From: Bartonella sp. HY328
GTDB lineage: Bacteria; Pseudomonadota; Alphaproteobacteria; Rhizobiales; Rhizobiaceae
Direction of reading: 5' to 3'
Assembly: GCF_025449335.1 (NCBI RefSeq)
Contig: NZ_CP104883.1
Coordinates: 1,108,501 to 1,172,500 of the forward strand
Length of the DNA stretch: 64,000 nt
Below the pieces are notes generated by a model that was not told the DNA's origin, made no database searches, and saw only the letters and a list, made by a program, of their open reading frames with translations. Each line of letters begins with the position of its first letter. Position 1 is the first letter of the stretch. Position numbers and translations under genes: made by a program. Shown here piece by piece: positions 17,235 to 27,135 of the stretch.

Positions 17235-18206
17235 ATGCCGACAATAGCTCCAATTGATATTCAAAGCCATTGCCTTTTAGCTGGTTTCCTAGATGATAAT
17301 CCATTTTTTATCTCGGCTGATGGTGTTCTGCATCATTTAGGCGAAGGCGAAAAGCAAATTGAAATCGGCAATGGTATTGCCAGCGCCAAAATTGCCGAAA
17401 ACGGGCGTTTTGTGCTTACTGGCGGTGAGGATGGCCGTTTATGTAAGGTCAATGCCGATTTTTCCGTTATCGAATTGGAAAAACTCGGTAATAAATGGCT
17501 TACTGCCGTGGCAAACGGTCCTGATGATGCTTATGCTTATGGTACTGGGCGCGTCGCCTATGGTAGTGTACAGGGCAAAAGCCAAGAAATGCCCCATGAG
17601 CGCAGTATTGAAGACCTGGCTTTTGCGCCAAAAGGTCTTCGTCTGGCGCTTGCTCATTATAATGGTGTTACTTTGCATTGGCTTGGTACGGAAAGCAAAC
17701 CCGTGTCGCTTGAATGGAAAGGCGCTCATACAATGGTGAATTTTTCGCCCGATGGGCGTTTTCTCGTAACGGCGATGCAGGAAAATGCCTTGCATGGTTG
17801 GCGGCTTGCTGACAATCAACATTTACGCATGTCTGGCTATCCTGCAAAAGTTAAAAGCTGGTCATGGAGCAGTAAGGGGCGTTATCTTGCAACGTCTGGT
17901 GCGCCTGCAGCCGTAGTTTGGCCCTTTTTAGGCAAAGATGGTCCGATGGGTAAAGCCCCATTAGAGCTTGGCACGAGAGCGAATATATTGGTGACATGTG
18001 TTGCTTGTCATCCAACTGAAGAAATGGTGGCTATCGGCTATGAAGATGGCATGGTGCTTTTTGTGCGTTTTGCTGACCAAAAGGAAGCACTGTTACGTCG
18101 CCCGGGGCAAGGGGCTATCAGCTCATTGGCTTGGGATAAAAGGGGTGAAAGATTGGCTTTTGGTTCAGAAGCTGGTGATTGCGGTATAATTGATATAACT
18201 GGGTAA
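17235..18206 (+). CDS. WD40-repeat protein, partner of the COG0523 GTPase
   Basis: A 323-residue beta-propeller protein without a signal peptide. WD-like blades are visible as recurrent GxxDGRxxVT / xxAxSPDGRFLVT patterns, for example FVLTGGEDGRLCKV, VNFSPDGRFLVTAM and SWSSKGRYLATSG. The ATG at 17235 is chosen because AGAGG lies 4 bases upstream; the gene begins directly after the GTPase stop. The pairing of CobW-type GTPase and WD40 protein recurs in rhizobia, which suggests a scaffold for the metallochaperone; the exact role is unknown. Confidence 0.87.
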   Translation: MPTIAPIDIQSHCLLAGFLDDNPFFISADGVLHHLGEGEKQIEIGNGIASAKIAENGRFVLTGGEDGRLCKVNADFSVIELEKLGNKWLTAVANGPDDAYAYGTGRVAYGSVQGKSQEMPHERSIEDLAFAPKGLRLALAHYNGVTLHWLGTESKPVSLEWKGAHTMVNFSPDGRFLVTAMQENALHGWRLADNQHLRMSGYPAKVKSWSWSSKGRYLATSGAPAAVVWPFLGKDGPMGKAPLELGTRANILVTCVACHPTEEMVAIGYEDGMVLFVRFADQKEALLRRPGQGAISSLAWDKRGERLAFGSEAGDCGIIDITG

Positions 18207-18230
18207 GTTTCTACCTGTCGTTTAAAGTTT

Positions 18231-18269
18231 AAAAGGCATTTTCAGTTTTAAAAATTGAAAATGCCTTTT
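18231..18269. terminator. Bidirectional terminator
   Basis: Perfect 14-bp stem AAAAGGCATTTTCA / TGAAAATGCCTTTT (18231-18244 and 18256-18269) with an 11-base loop. The A and T runs at both ends suit termination of the WD40 gene (plus) and the OYE gene (minus). Confidence 0.88.
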
Positions 18270-18289
18270 GTTATGCGATTTTTTAATTC

Positions 18290-19411
18290 TTAAGCCTTAT
18301 CAAGAGTTGGATAGTCCGTATAGCCTTCTGCTCCTTGGCCATAAAGCTTGTCGGCTTTTAACTCATTAAATGGCCCATTTTGCTTTAATCGTTCAACAAA
18401 GTCGGGATTAGCAATGAAAGGTCGGCCAAAGGCGACGAGATCAGCATAGCCGCTATCAATGGCTTCTTCTGCCATGGCGCGATTATAGCCATTATTGGCA
18501 AGCCACGCAGCTTTACCTCCTGCATCGCGATAATGTTGGCGTAAACGGTGATAGTCAAAAGGATAGGGAGCCTCTTGATAATTACGGTCTGCCCCTGTTG
18601 CTCCTTCAATAATATGAATATAGGCAAGGTCATAAGCGGCTAATTCATCAATCAGCGCATCAAATAATGGCTGCGGATCATTATCATGAGCATCGTTAAC
18701 TGGGGTTACTGGCGAGATACGAATAGCGGTGCGATGGGCGCCAATTTCACTAATAATCGCTTCAACAACTTCCAAAGTTAGGCGGATGCGATTTTCGATA
18801 GATCCACCATATTCATCATTGCGCTTATTGGAATTTTCACGCATGAAGGAATCAAGCAAATAACCATTGGCGGCGTGGATCTCTACTCCGTCAAAACCGC
18901 CTTCTTCTATCGCGCCTTTGGCTGCGCGTTTATAGTCTTCAATAACACGGCTAATCTCGTCAAGACGAAGTGCGCGCGGCTCAGACGTTGGCGCAAATTC
19001 CCCTTCACCCTTGTCATTGCGTATATATGTGTGGGCATCGGCTTTAATTGCTGATGGGGCAACAGGTGCACCGCCATTTGGTTGTAAGCTCGTATGGGAA
19101 ATACGACCAACATGCCAAATTTGAGCAAATATCTTGCTACCCTTTTCATGAACTGCATCGGTTACTTGTTTCCAGCCAGCTAATTGTTCTTTGCTGTAAA
19201 GGCCAGGAACATCAATATAACCTTGGCCTTCTTGGCTAATGGCAGTGCCTTCAGAAATAATGAGGCCTGCACTAGCGCGTTGGCTATAATAAATGCGGTT
19301 TAACTCATTAGCAATGTTATTGGGCGAGCGATTACGCGTAAGTGGTGCCATAACAATGTGGTTTTTTAAGTTTAATGCATTAGATTTAAAGGGGTGAAAT
19401 AATTTGCTCAT
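18290..19411 (-). CDS. Old Yellow Enzyme-type alkene reductase
   Basis: A 373-residue FMN enzyme that reduces activated C=C bonds with NAD(P)H (the NemA/OYE family). Visible marks are NHIVMAPLTRNRSP at the N-terminus, QIWHVGRISH, GFDGVEIHAANGYLLDSF with the substrate-binding His/Asn pair, ENRIRLTLEVVEAI and VAFGRPFIANPDFVERL for the FMN phosphate. The physiological substrate may be quinones, maleimides or nitro compounds. AAGGATAGG precedes the ATG. It is a single gene bounded by the terminator at 18231-18269. Confidence 0.93.
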   Translation of the reverse strand: MSKLFHPFKSNALNLKNHIVMAPLTRNRSPNNIANELNRIYYSQRASAGLIISEGTAISQEGQGYIDVPGLYSKEQLAGWKQVTDAVHEKGSKIFAQIWHVGRISHTSLQPNGGAPVAPSAIKADAHTYIRNDKGEGEFAPTSEPRALRLDEISRVIEDYKRAAKGAIEEGGFDGVEIHAANGYLLDSFMRENSNKRNDEYGGSIENRIRLTLEVVEAIISEIGAHRTAIRISPVTPVNDAHDNDPQPLFDALIDELAAYDLAYIHIIEGATGADRNYQEAPYPFDYHRLRQHYRDAGGKAAWLANNGYNRAMAEEAIDSGYADLVAFGRPFIANPDFVERLKQNGPFNELKADKLYGQGAEGYTDYPTLDKA

Positions 19412-19651
19412 TCTGCCTATCCTTAGTGACTATAATAAAGAGATAGGGCTTAAAATGCAGTTTAAAAAGAAGTGAAAGATAATTTAAATGGCTTTCTTGA
19501 TCACGATTGCGCCATATTAGTGATAAAAGATGTTGAGCAAGTTTTTAAAAATGAACCAAAAATTCAAGTCTAATGCTTTCCTTAAGTGTTAAAAGGTATT
19601 AGAAGTTAAAAACAATTTCGAAATAAAATTTAAAAAGTGAATTAGTGTTTG

Positions 19652-22030
19652 ATGACAATGAGTGTTTCGCAAAATAATAACCCAGCTATGAGTCAAGTAT
19701 TTGATATCGCTAAAATTATTTCCACCGAAGTTAATGCCCGCCGCGAGCAAGTGGATGCTGCTATTGCATTGATTGATGAAGGAGCAACAATTCCCTTTAT
19801 CGCACGCTATCGTAAGGAAGTAACTGGTGGTCTTGATGATACGCAATTGCGTTTACTTGGTGAGCGATTAACCTATTTGCGTGAGCTTGAAAGTCGCCGA
19901 TCGACTATTTTACAAAGCATAGAAACACAAGGAAAGCTAACGGATGATTTGCGCAATAAGATTGCTGCCATCACCACTAAGTCAGAGCTTGAAGATGTCT
20001 ATCTGCCCTATAAGCCAAAACGCCGCACACGGGCGCAAATTGCCCGCGAAAATGGTTTGGCGCCCCTAGTTGATGATATTTTTAATAACCGCGATAAATC
20101 ACCAGAAGTTTTAGCGAAGTCCTATATTAATGATAAGGTTGCAGATACTAAATCTGCTCTTGAAGGTGCGCGCGATATTATTGCGGAAAATATGTCAGAA
20201 AATGCTGATCTACTGGGAATCTTACGCCAATATATGAAAGATCATAGTGTTCTTCACGCCAAGGTTGTTGATGGTAAGCAGAATGACGGTGCAAAATTTG
20301 CCGATTATTTTGACCATAGCGAACGCTGGGCAACTGTGCCAGGCCACCGTGCTTTGGCAATGTTGCGCGGCCGCAATGAAGATATTCTAGCTCTTGATTT
20401 AGAACTTGATATTGATGATCCAGCACCAATAAAGCCGGCGCAAAGACTAATTGCAAAAGCCTATGAAATCGGTTCAAACCTGCCGGGTGATTTATTCCTG
20501 ATGGATGTTGCAGGTTGGGCTTGGCGGGTAAAACTGTCACTATCCTTAGGGCTAGATCTTATGCGCGAAATGCGTGAACGTGCTGACCAAGAAGCGATTG
20601 ATGTTTTTGCCCGTAATTTAAAAGATTTGCTTTTGGCAGCTCCTGCCGGTTCGCGCACCACGATTGGGCTTGATCCGGGTATCCGTACAGGCGTTAAGGT
20701 TGCCGTTATTGACAAAACGGGCAAATTGCTTGAAACGGCAACTATTTATCCTTTCCAGCCTCGTAATGACATTACTGGTTCAAAAGCAGTGTTGGGCGCA
20801 TTACTTATGCGTCATAAGGCGGAACTGATTGCCATTGGCAACGGTACTGGAAGCCGCGAAACAGAAAAGCTGGTTAATGATCTTCTTAAAGATGTACCAG
20901 AGCCTAAGCCAATTAAGGTTATTGTGTCAGAAGCTGGTGCATCGGTTTATTCCGCATCTGAACTTGCTGCGCGTGAATTTCCAGAGCTTGATGTGTCATT
21001 GCGCGGTGCAGTCTCTATCGCACGGCGTTTGCAAGACCCATTGGCAGAGCTTGTAAAAATTGAACCAAAATCCATCGGTGTTGGTCAGTATCAGCATGAT
21101 GTTGACCAATTCCAATTGGCGCATTCGCTTGATGGGGTGGTTGAAGATGCGGTGAATGGTGTTGGTGTTGATCTAAATACCGCATCAGCTCCACTCCTTT
21201 CACGGGTTTCAGGTCTTGGCAAATCCTTGGCGGAAGCGGTCGTTGCCCATCGCGATCAAAACGGCCCATTTAAAAGCCGCAAAGGCTTGTTGGATGTAGC
21301 GCGCCTTGGTGCAAAAGCATTTGAACAATGCGCTGGCTTTTTGCGTATTCGTGATGGCAGTGAACCGCTTGATGCATCTAGCGTGCATCCCGAAGCCTAT
21401 GATGTGGCACGTAAAATTGTAGCATCTTGTGGGCGTGATGTCCGTGATCTTATGGGTGATAGTGCAGCGTTAAAGAATATTGATCCGCGTGAATTTGTGT
21501 CAGGGCGTTTTGGTTTGCCAACTATTCGGGATATCTTATCAGAACTGGAAAAGCCGGGTCGCGATCCGCGCCCAGAGTTTAAAACTGCAAGCTTTACCGA
21601 TGGTATTGAAGATATCAAGGATTTAAAAGTTGGTATGGAGCTTGAAGGTACGGTTACCAATGTGGCTGCCTTTGGTGCTTTTGTTGATATTGGCGTGCAT
21701 CAAGATGGCCTCGTGCATATTTCTGAAATTGCCGATCGGTTTGTTAAAGACCCTCATGAAGTGGTTAAGGCTGGCGATATTGTTAAGGTAAAGGTTTTGG
21801 AAGTGGATGCACCACGCAAGCGCATTTCGCTTTCTATGCGTAAAGAAAATCCAGGTAGCGGTGCTGCGCAATCGCGTAATAATCATAGCACAAGCAACCA
21901 AGCTGCTCCGCGTCAAGCCAATGCGAATAACCAAGGTAAAGCTAAAGCAAATCGCGCTAAGCCGCAAGAAAGTGCTAGCGGCGGCGCATTTGGTGCAGCA
22001 CTCCTTGATGCCATGAAGCGCAAGAAATAG
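19652..22030 (+). CDS. tex: Tex, S1-domain RNA-binding transcription accessory protein
   Basis: A ~792-residue cytoplasmic protein. Order of domains: N-terminal helical Tex region (ARREQVDAAIALIDEGATIPFIARYRKE), YqgF/RNase-H-like domain (TTIGLDPGIRTGVKVAVID, residues ~335 onward), two helix-hairpin-helix units (VGVDLNTASAPLLSRVSGLGK), and a C-terminal S1 domain (GMELEGTVTNVAAFGAFVDIGVHQDGLVHIS). After S1 there is an Asn/Gln/Ala-rich low-complexity tail. Tex affects transcription and RNA metabolism. The start is ambiguous: TTG 19649, ATG 19652 and ATG 19658 lie together; I use 19652. Confidence 0.96.
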   Translation: MTMSVSQNNNPAMSQVFDIAKIISTEVNARREQVDAAIALIDEGATIPFIARYRKEVTGGLDDTQLRLLGERLTYLRELESRRSTILQSIETQGKLTDDLRNKIAAITTKSELEDVYLPYKPKRRTRAQIARENGLAPLVDDIFNNRDKSPEVLAKSYINDKVADTKSALEGARDIIAENMSENADLLGILRQYMKDHSVLHAKVVDGKQNDGAKFADYFDHSERWATVPGHRALAMLRGRNEDILALDLELDIDDPAPIKPAQRLIAKAYEIGSNLPGDLFLMDVAGWAWRVKLSLSLGLDLMREMRERADQEAIDVFARNLKDLLLAAPAGSRTTIGLDPGIRTGVKVAVIDKTGKLLETATIYPFQPRNDITGSKAVLGALLMRHKAELIAIGNGTGSRETEKLVNDLLKDVPEPKPIKVIVSEAGASVYSASELAAREFPELDVSLRGAVSIARRLQDPLAELVKIEPKSIGVGQYQHDVDQFQLAHSLDGVVEDAVNGVGVDLNTASAPLLSRVSGLGKSLAEAVVAHRDQNGPFKSRKGLLDVARLGAKAFEQCAGFLRIRDGSEPLDASSVHPEAYDVARKIVASCGRDVRDLMGDSAALKNIDPREFVSGRFGLPTIRDILSELEKPGRDPRPEFKTASFTDGIEDIKDLKVGMELEGTVTNVAAFGAFVDIGVHQDGLVHISEIADRFVKDPHEVVKAGDIVKVKVLEVDAPRKRISLSMRKENPGSGAAQSRNNHSTSNQAAPRQANANNQGKAKANRAKPQESASGGAFGAALLDAMKRKK

Positions 22031-22041
22031 CCAATACAGAT

Positions 22042-22083
22042 ATTTTACTGCCATAAATATCTAAATGATTATGGTAGTAAAAT
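22042..22083 (+). terminator. Stem-loop after tex
   Basis: 15-bp arms ATTTTACTGCCATAA / TTATGGTAGTAAAAT with one wobble pair and a 12-base loop, 11 bases after the tex stop. The T-run afterwards is short (TTTG), so termination may be partial. Confidence 0.6.
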
Positions 22084-22454
22084 TTGTACATCGCTTTGCG
22101 TGTTTTTTTGCGATAAAAATGTATAAAAAGCAATGTGTCGATAATTGGTATTTATTTGTTAAATTTAATCAATATCCACGTAAAAAGACCGGCATTTATT
22201 TGGAAATTCAACGCACTTGCCTTATACATATTAGATTAGATTTTCTCGATTCGGATTCAAATATGTGATTGATTGTAAATTTCAATGATTGATATTTAAT
22301 CCTCAACTTTACGCTTTTGGAAAGTGTATTTATTTGCAAGGGGAAGCTCTTGCATTTTTGGTGTGCGGCAAAAATAGCAAAGGTAATTGTTTATCTTGTA
22401 TTTTGTTGGCAAACTTACACATTCCAATCTGCGGTTTTTAAAATGGATCAGTTC
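22084..22454 (+). promoter_or_regulatory. Upstream region of gyrB
   Basis: About 370 bases between the tex stem-loop and the gyrB start. Short open frames here look non-coding. The gyrB promoter must lie in this AT-rich stretch, but I see no clear sigma-70 boxes. Confidence 0.4.
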
Positions 22455-24884
22455 ATGAGTGACGCAACAATGCCAGAGAATAACGCCGAATATGGCGCGG
22501 ATTCAATCAAGGTTTTAAAAGGCCTTGATGCGGTGCGTAAACGCCCCGGCATGTATATTGGTGATACCGATGATGGTTCGGGTTTACACCATATGGTGTA
22601 TGAAGTTGTAGATAATGCGATTGATGAGGCCTTGGCTGGTTACGCAGACTTGGTGACTGTAACGCTTAACGCCGATGGTTCTTGCACAGTAACTGATAAT
22701 GGCCGCGGTATTCCAACTGATATTCACACTGGTGAAGGTGTTTCTGCTGCTGAAGTTATTATGACGCAATTGCATGCCGGTGGTAAATTTGACCAGAATT
22801 CTTATAAGGTTTCTGGTGGTTTGCATGGTGTTGGTGTTTCCGTTGTTAATGCTTTGTCGGTCTATCTGAAACTAAGCATTAAGCGTGCAGGTAAAATTCA
22901 TGAAATGACCTTTACCCATGGCGTTGCAGATGGGCCATTGGCAATTGTAGGGGACGCAGGAGAAGCTACTGGTACGGCTGTAACTTTTTTACCAAGCACT
23001 GAAACTTTTACCAAAGTTGAGTTTGATTTTGATACACTTGAGCGCCGTTTGCGCGAACTTGCGTTCTTGAATTCAGGTGTACGTATTTTCCTCGCTGACC
23101 GCCGTCACGCGGATCATCGTGAAGAAGAATTGCATTATGATGGTGGTTTGATTGAGTTTGTAAAGTATATCGATCAGACAAAAACACCTTTGATTAGCGA
23201 GCCAATTTATATTAGCAGTGAAAAAGACGGTATGACCGTGGAAGTTGCTATGTGGTGGAATAATTCTTACCACGAAAAGGTTTTGTGCTTTACGAATAAT
23301 ATTCCTCAGCGTGATGGTGGTACCCATTTGGCTGGTTTCCGTGGTGCTTTAACCCGTCAGGTGAATGGCTATGCCGAAAGTTCTGGCATAGCTAAACGAG
23401 AAAAAGTTCAGCTTACCGGTGATGATTGCCGCGAAGGTTTAACTGCTGTTTTGTCGGTTAAGGTACCAGATCCTAAGTTTTCATCGCAAACTAAAGATAA
23501 GTTAGTTTCCTCAGAAGTTCGTCCTGTTGTTGAAAGCCTTGTTAATGAAGCTTTGGCAAGTTGGCTAGAAGAACATCCAACCGAAGCCAAAATATTAATC
23601 GGTAAGGTGGTTGAGGCTGCGGCAGCACGTGAAGCTGCTCGTAAAGCACGTGAGCTAACCCGCCGTAAAGGTGCGCTCGATATTTCGTCACTGCCTGGTA
23701 AACTTGCCGATTGCCAAGAACGTGATCCTGCCAAATCTGAAATCTTCATCGTTGAGGGTGACTCGGCTGGTGGTTCTGCTAAAAGTGGTCGTTCGCGGAA
23801 AAATCAGGCTATTTTGCCATTGCGTGGTAAGATTTTGAACGTTGAACGCGCACGGTTTGACCGTATGCTGTCATCAGATATGATTGGAACGCTCATCACT
23901 GCCCTTGGTACGTCTATTGGCAAGGACGAATTTAACGCGGATAAATTGCGCTATCACAAAATTATTATCATGACCGATGCGGACGTTGATGGTGCGCATA
24001 TTCGTACTTTGTTGCTAACGTTTTTCTTCCGGCAGATGCCTGAACTTATTGAACGTGGTAATATTTATATTGCACAACCGCCGCTTTATAAGGTAACGCG
24101 CGGTAAATCATCGCAATATATCAAAAATGAGTCCGCCTTTGAAGAATTTTTGATTGATTCAGGACTTGATGAATGCTCATTGGAATTGCATTCCGGTGAA
24201 GTCCGCCGTGGTCAAGATTTGCGTCAATTGGCTGAAGAAGCCCGCCAACTGCGCCAATATTTAAATGGTTTACATACGCGCTATGACCGCTCTGTTGTTG
24301 AGCAAGCAGCCATTGCCGGGGTTCTTAATCCTGATGCGGTTGCCAATAATGAGCTTGCACAGATTGCTGCCGATAAGGTAGCAAGCCGTCTTGATCTTAT
24401 TGCTGAAGATATGGAACGTGGTTGGAGCGGCCATGTCATGGATGATGGTGGCTTGCGCTTTGAGCGTACCTTGCGCGGTGTTAAGGATGTCGCCTTTGTC
24501 GATATGGCGCTTATTGGCTCGGCTGATGCACGTCAGATTAATCGTTTTTCAAGCCAATTAAATGAAGTTTATGGCGAGCCAGCAAAACTTTCGCGTAAAG
24601 ATAAGGTTGAAACTGTCACTAGTGCTAATAATTTGCTTGAAAGTATTTTTGCAAGTGGTCGCAAAGGGCTTTCATTGCAGCGCTATAAAGGTCTTGGTGA
24701 AATGAATGCCGAGCAATTATGGGAAACAACTCTTGATCCTGATGCACGCACTTTATTGCAAGTTAAGGTGAGTGATGCAACAGAAGCAGATTCACTGTTT
24801 TCGCGCTTGATGGGCGATGAAGTGGAACCTCGTCGTGATTTTATTCAAGAAAATGCTCTTAATGTTGCTAATCTTGATGTTTAG
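22455..24884 (+). CDS. gyrB: DNA gyrase subunit B
   Basis: ATPase subunit of gyrase, which introduces negative supercoils together with GyrA. The 809-residue protein shows the GHKL ATPase block (YEVVDNAIDEALAG, VTDNGRGIPTD, GGLHGVGVSVVNALS), the transducer domain, the TOPRIM motifs EGDSAGGSAKSGR and MTDADVDGAHIRTLLL, and the C-terminal QRYKGLGEMNAEQLWETT. The open frame extends to 22317, but ATG 22455 (MSDATMPEN) gives the length and N-terminus usual for rhizobial GyrB; ATG 22443 is an alternative. gyrA lies 22 kb away on the same strand. A strong terminator follows. Confidence 0.98.
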   Translation: MSDATMPENNAEYGADSIKVLKGLDAVRKRPGMYIGDTDDGSGLHHMVYEVVDNAIDEALAGYADLVTVTLNADGSCTVTDNGRGIPTDIHTGEGVSAAEVIMTQLHAGGKFDQNSYKVSGGLHGVGVSVVNALSVYLKLSIKRAGKIHEMTFTHGVADGPLAIVGDAGEATGTAVTFLPSTETFTKVEFDFDTLERRLRELAFLNSGVRIFLADRRHADHREEELHYDGGLIEFVKYIDQTKTPLISEPIYISSEKDGMTVEVAMWWNNSYHEKVLCFTNNIPQRDGGTHLAGFRGALTRQVNGYAESSGIAKREKVQLTGDDCREGLTAVLSVKVPDPKFSSQTKDKLVSSEVRPVVESLVNEALASWLEEHPTEAKILIGKVVEAAAAREAARKARELTRRKGALDISSLPGKLADCQERDPAKSEIFIVEGDSAGGSAKSGRSRKNQAILPLRGKILNVERARFDRMLSSDMIGTLITALGTSIGKDEFNADKLRYHKIIIMTDADVDGAHIRTLLLTFFFRQMPELIERGNIYIAQPPLYKVTRGKSSQYIKNESAFEEFLIDSGLDECSLELHSGEVRRGQDLRQLAEEARQLRQYLNGLHTRYDRSVVEQAAIAGVLNPDAVANNELAQIAADKVASRLDLIAEDMERGWSGHVMDDGGLRFERTLRGVKDVAFVDMALIGSADARQINRFSSQLNEVYGEPAKLSRKDKVETVTSANNLLESIFASGRKGLSLQRYKGLGEMNAEQLWETTLDPDARTLLQVKVSDATEADSLFSRLMGDEVEPRRDFIQENALNVANLDV

Positions 24885-24909
24885 AGGTTGATGATATTGA
24901 CTTTTTTGG

Positions 24910-24942
24910 CGCTGGTTGGATCTTTCAACCAGCGTTTTTTTT
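24910..24942 (+). terminator. Intrinsic terminator of gyrB
   Basis: Perfect 9-bp stem CGCTGGTTG / CAACCAGCG (24910-24918, 24926-24934), 7-base loop, then eight T. A textbook rho-independent terminator 25 bases after the gyrB stop. Confidence 0.95.
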
Positions 24943-25137
24943 GATGGAGTAAACTGGTTTAAATAGTCTGCTGAATTTGGCGGAAAAATTCTATGATGAT
25001 AGTGACCATAAAGAAGGCGTTTTTATCTTTTACAGAGAAAAAACGAGATATTAGCAATTATTTTTATAAAAATGCTGATTGGTTAAGGCAGTTTTAATAT
25101 AAAGCTGCACCTATAGGGACTTCATATTTTTAGTAAA

Positions 25138-26496
25138 ATGGAGCATGGCTCGATTACAATGGTTGATTCTAGGTTTAAGAGTTTTTTGGCAGCAAAGCGC
25201 TTGGTAGGTAAAGCAGCTTTGGTTCTGGGTTTAAGTTTTTCTGCTCAAGCGGCAATGGCACAAAAAAGCGAGCATTTATTTGAAGCCCTTCGATTATCTC
25301 CTCAGCAGACAGAAATGCTAGGGTTAGAGCGAAAGGTTTTTGACTTTAAAAGTCCTAAACTGAATTTTGAAACTATTGTGCCAAAAGGTGCACAGTTGAC
25401 ACTAAATAACTATGAAGACCAAGTGGTTGAGGAAGGGCAAATTGGCCGGGTGCTCCCACTTGGCAAGGTTAGTTTTAGCCAAGATGGCGTTGCAATTGAA
25501 GATAATATTTTTTCTTATAAATTACGCTATGCCCCTGCAGCATTGCGGACGTGTCAATGGCAAATGCAACAAAATGGTTACTTCATTTTTCATTCTGTTG
25601 CCAAGGATAAGTTAGCAGAAGCAGAGCTTTTTGGCGTTCAATTTGATGGTGACAATAAAGTCGCTAGTAAGGCAGAATTTGGCTATTGTTATGCGCGCGG
25701 CGATGTTTTAATTGCACATTTCTTTTCAACGCCCCTTGATGGAGAGCCTCAGCAGCAAAAGTCAGCAGTAGATACTTTACGCAAGGCTGTTTCCTATTTT
25801 ACGTCTAATCTTGTAATGGCTGATGGTAAGCCAAATGCTATCGATGACAATTTGATGCAAAATTTAGCTGTCGATCTTGACGGTGATACGCTTGTTTTGA
25901 CTTATCCTAAGGGGCTTGATGTCGTTGTTGATAACTCCAAGCGCAAGATATTGCCGTATGAGTTCCATTTTTTACAAAAATTACAAAATGACGAAATTTT
26001 TAGTCATTTATTTTTATGGATTAACAAAGCAAGTGAGCCAGAAAGTGAAGAAAGTTTCCGCCGTCAAGCTGATATTTTTGCAGAAATTTATGTCTCATCG
26101 CAATTAAATACCAATAAAGTAAAGGCGAATAATTCAGAGCAAAATACTGATGGCGCATCGGGTGCTGCTGTAACGCCGCCATCATCACAGACCGATAACG
26201 CTGACAATAATATCAAATATGATTTTATCGGGCGCAATTCAATTCCAGGCTTTGCAGAAGCTGGGATTATGGCGCGTTCCTATCAATATAAGATTGTCGA
26301 AAAAAATAATCCTGATCATCCAACATTGTTTTTTGTCTCGGTTATTGGGTACAAAGATAAGACCTACGTGCTTTATTATCATAGCTTGCGCGGCGGCGTT
26401 TCAAAGGCAAGTGAATATTTCACTGGGCTTGCCGGTGATATTGCCTATGACACTATTCGTGAATCGATCTTTAATTATCTTGTTGGCTTAAAATAA
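25138..26496 (+). CDS. Exported protein of unknown function
   Basis: A 452-residue protein with a signal peptide (LVGKAALVLGLSFSAQAAMA-QK) after a long charged N-region; the true start may be ATG 25159 (MVDSRFKS). I do not recognise a family. Two cysteines (ALRTCQW and EFGYCYA) flank a beta-rich segment and could form a disulfide. A disordered linker rich in Asn, Ser, Thr and Pro (residues ~330-360) separates an N-terminal domain from a ~95-residue C-terminal beta domain (DFIGRNSIPGF...YVLYYHSLRGG). Probably periplasmic. It is alone between the gyrB terminator and the 26523 stem-loop. Confidence 0.72.
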   Translation: MEHGSITMVDSRFKSFLAAKRLVGKAALVLGLSFSAQAAMAQKSEHLFEALRLSPQQTEMLGLERKVFDFKSPKLNFETIVPKGAQLTLNNYEDQVVEEGQIGRVLPLGKVSFSQDGVAIEDNIFSYKLRYAPAALRTCQWQMQQNGYFIFHSVAKDKLAEAELFGVQFDGDNKVASKAEFGYCYARGDVLIAHFFSTPLDGEPQQQKSAVDTLRKAVSYFTSNLVMADGKPNAIDDNLMQNLAVDLDGDTLVLTYPKGLDVVVDNSKRKILPYEFHFLQKLQNDEIFSHLFLWINKASEPESEESFRRQADIFAEIYVSSQLNTNKVKANNSEQNTDGASGAAVTPPSSQTDNADNNIKYDFIGRNSIPGFAEAGIMARSYQYKIVEKNNPDHPTLFFVSVIGYKDKTYVLYYHSLRGGVSKASEYFTGLAGDIAYDTIRESIFNYLVGLK

Positions 26497-26522
26497 TAGA
26501 ATACTATTAAGATGGCATGGTT

Positions 26523-26553
26523 GACCAAAATCATATTTCTGCAGATTTTGGTC
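26523..26553. terminator. Stem-loop after the exported unknown
   Basis: Perfect 10-bp stem GACCAAAATC / GATTTTGGTC with an 11-base loop, 27 bases after the stop at 26496. No T-run follows, so it may be a processing hairpin or a weak terminator. Confidence 0.5.
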
Positions 26554-26641
26554 GTCCAAACCGAGTTTCTTTTGTGTTTCGCTTTAAATATGTCATATTT
26601 TATTCTTATAATTGGCATTTAATCAATTGCGAGGCAAAATC

Positions 26642-27100
26642 ATGAAATTACATCTTGTTGCGGCTCTTACATTTTTTTCTTTGGTGCCTAATGCTTTTGC
26701 TGAGAGCGTTTCAGTAACGGCGCCGGGTGTATCGATCACTGTTCCTGCGGCAGACGATGCTGATAGTACAGCAGACATTGAAGTGGCATCTTCTGGTGTT
26801 ACCATTTCGGTAACCGGTAGCGATGACTTTTCTTCAGAAAAAGTGAAATATAAATGCGGCGATCAAGATGTGGTGGCGACTTATATCAATGCTAATGATA
26901 TTTCGCTCGTACAACTTGATTTTAGTGACAAAACAATTGTTGCGGCCAATGTTCTTGCTGCTAGCGGTGCTAAATATGCTGGCGACCAATATATTTGGTG
27001 GGAAAATGAGGGCGAAGTTAGCCTTTATAATATCATCGATGATACTGAACAGAAAAAGCCAATTGCTTGCCTAGAAGATGCCAATGAAACGGGCGAATAA
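26642..27100 (+). CDS. MliC/PliC-type lysozyme inhibitor
   Basis: A 152-residue exported protein. Signal peptide MKLHLVAALTFFSLVPNAFA; no lipobox Cys, so periplasmic (PliC-like) rather than a lipoprotein. The C-terminal ~80 residues match the MliC domain: VKYKCGDQDVVATYIN, VLAASGAKYAGDQYIWWENEGEVSLY and a final Cys (IACLED) for the usual disulfide. The family blocks the active site of C-type lysozymes through the conserved Ser and Lys/Tyr of the SG-x-KY block. Ahead of it is a ~45-residue Val/Thr/Ala-rich stretch with two similar copies (SVTAPGVSITVP and EVASSGVTISVTG). GAGG lies 7 bases before the ATG. Confidence 0.82.
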   Translation: MKLHLVAALTFFSLVPNAFAESVSVTAPGVSITVPAADDADSTADIEVASSGVTISVTGSDDFSSEKVKYKCGDQDVVATYINANDISLVQLDFSDKTIVAANVLAASGAKYAGDQYIWWENEGEVSLYNIIDDTEQKKPIACLEDANETGE

Positions 27101-27135
27101 ATTATTGTTAGTGATATAAATTTTATCACATATGA

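Noticed and set aside
22065..22268. 67-codon open frame upstream of gyrB
   Set aside because: It overlaps the tex stem-loop, has no ribosome site and an unlikely residue composition.
22317..22454. N-terminal extension of GyrB by up to 46 residues
   Set aside because: The extra residues are unlike any GyrB N-terminus; homologues begin near MSDATMPEN.
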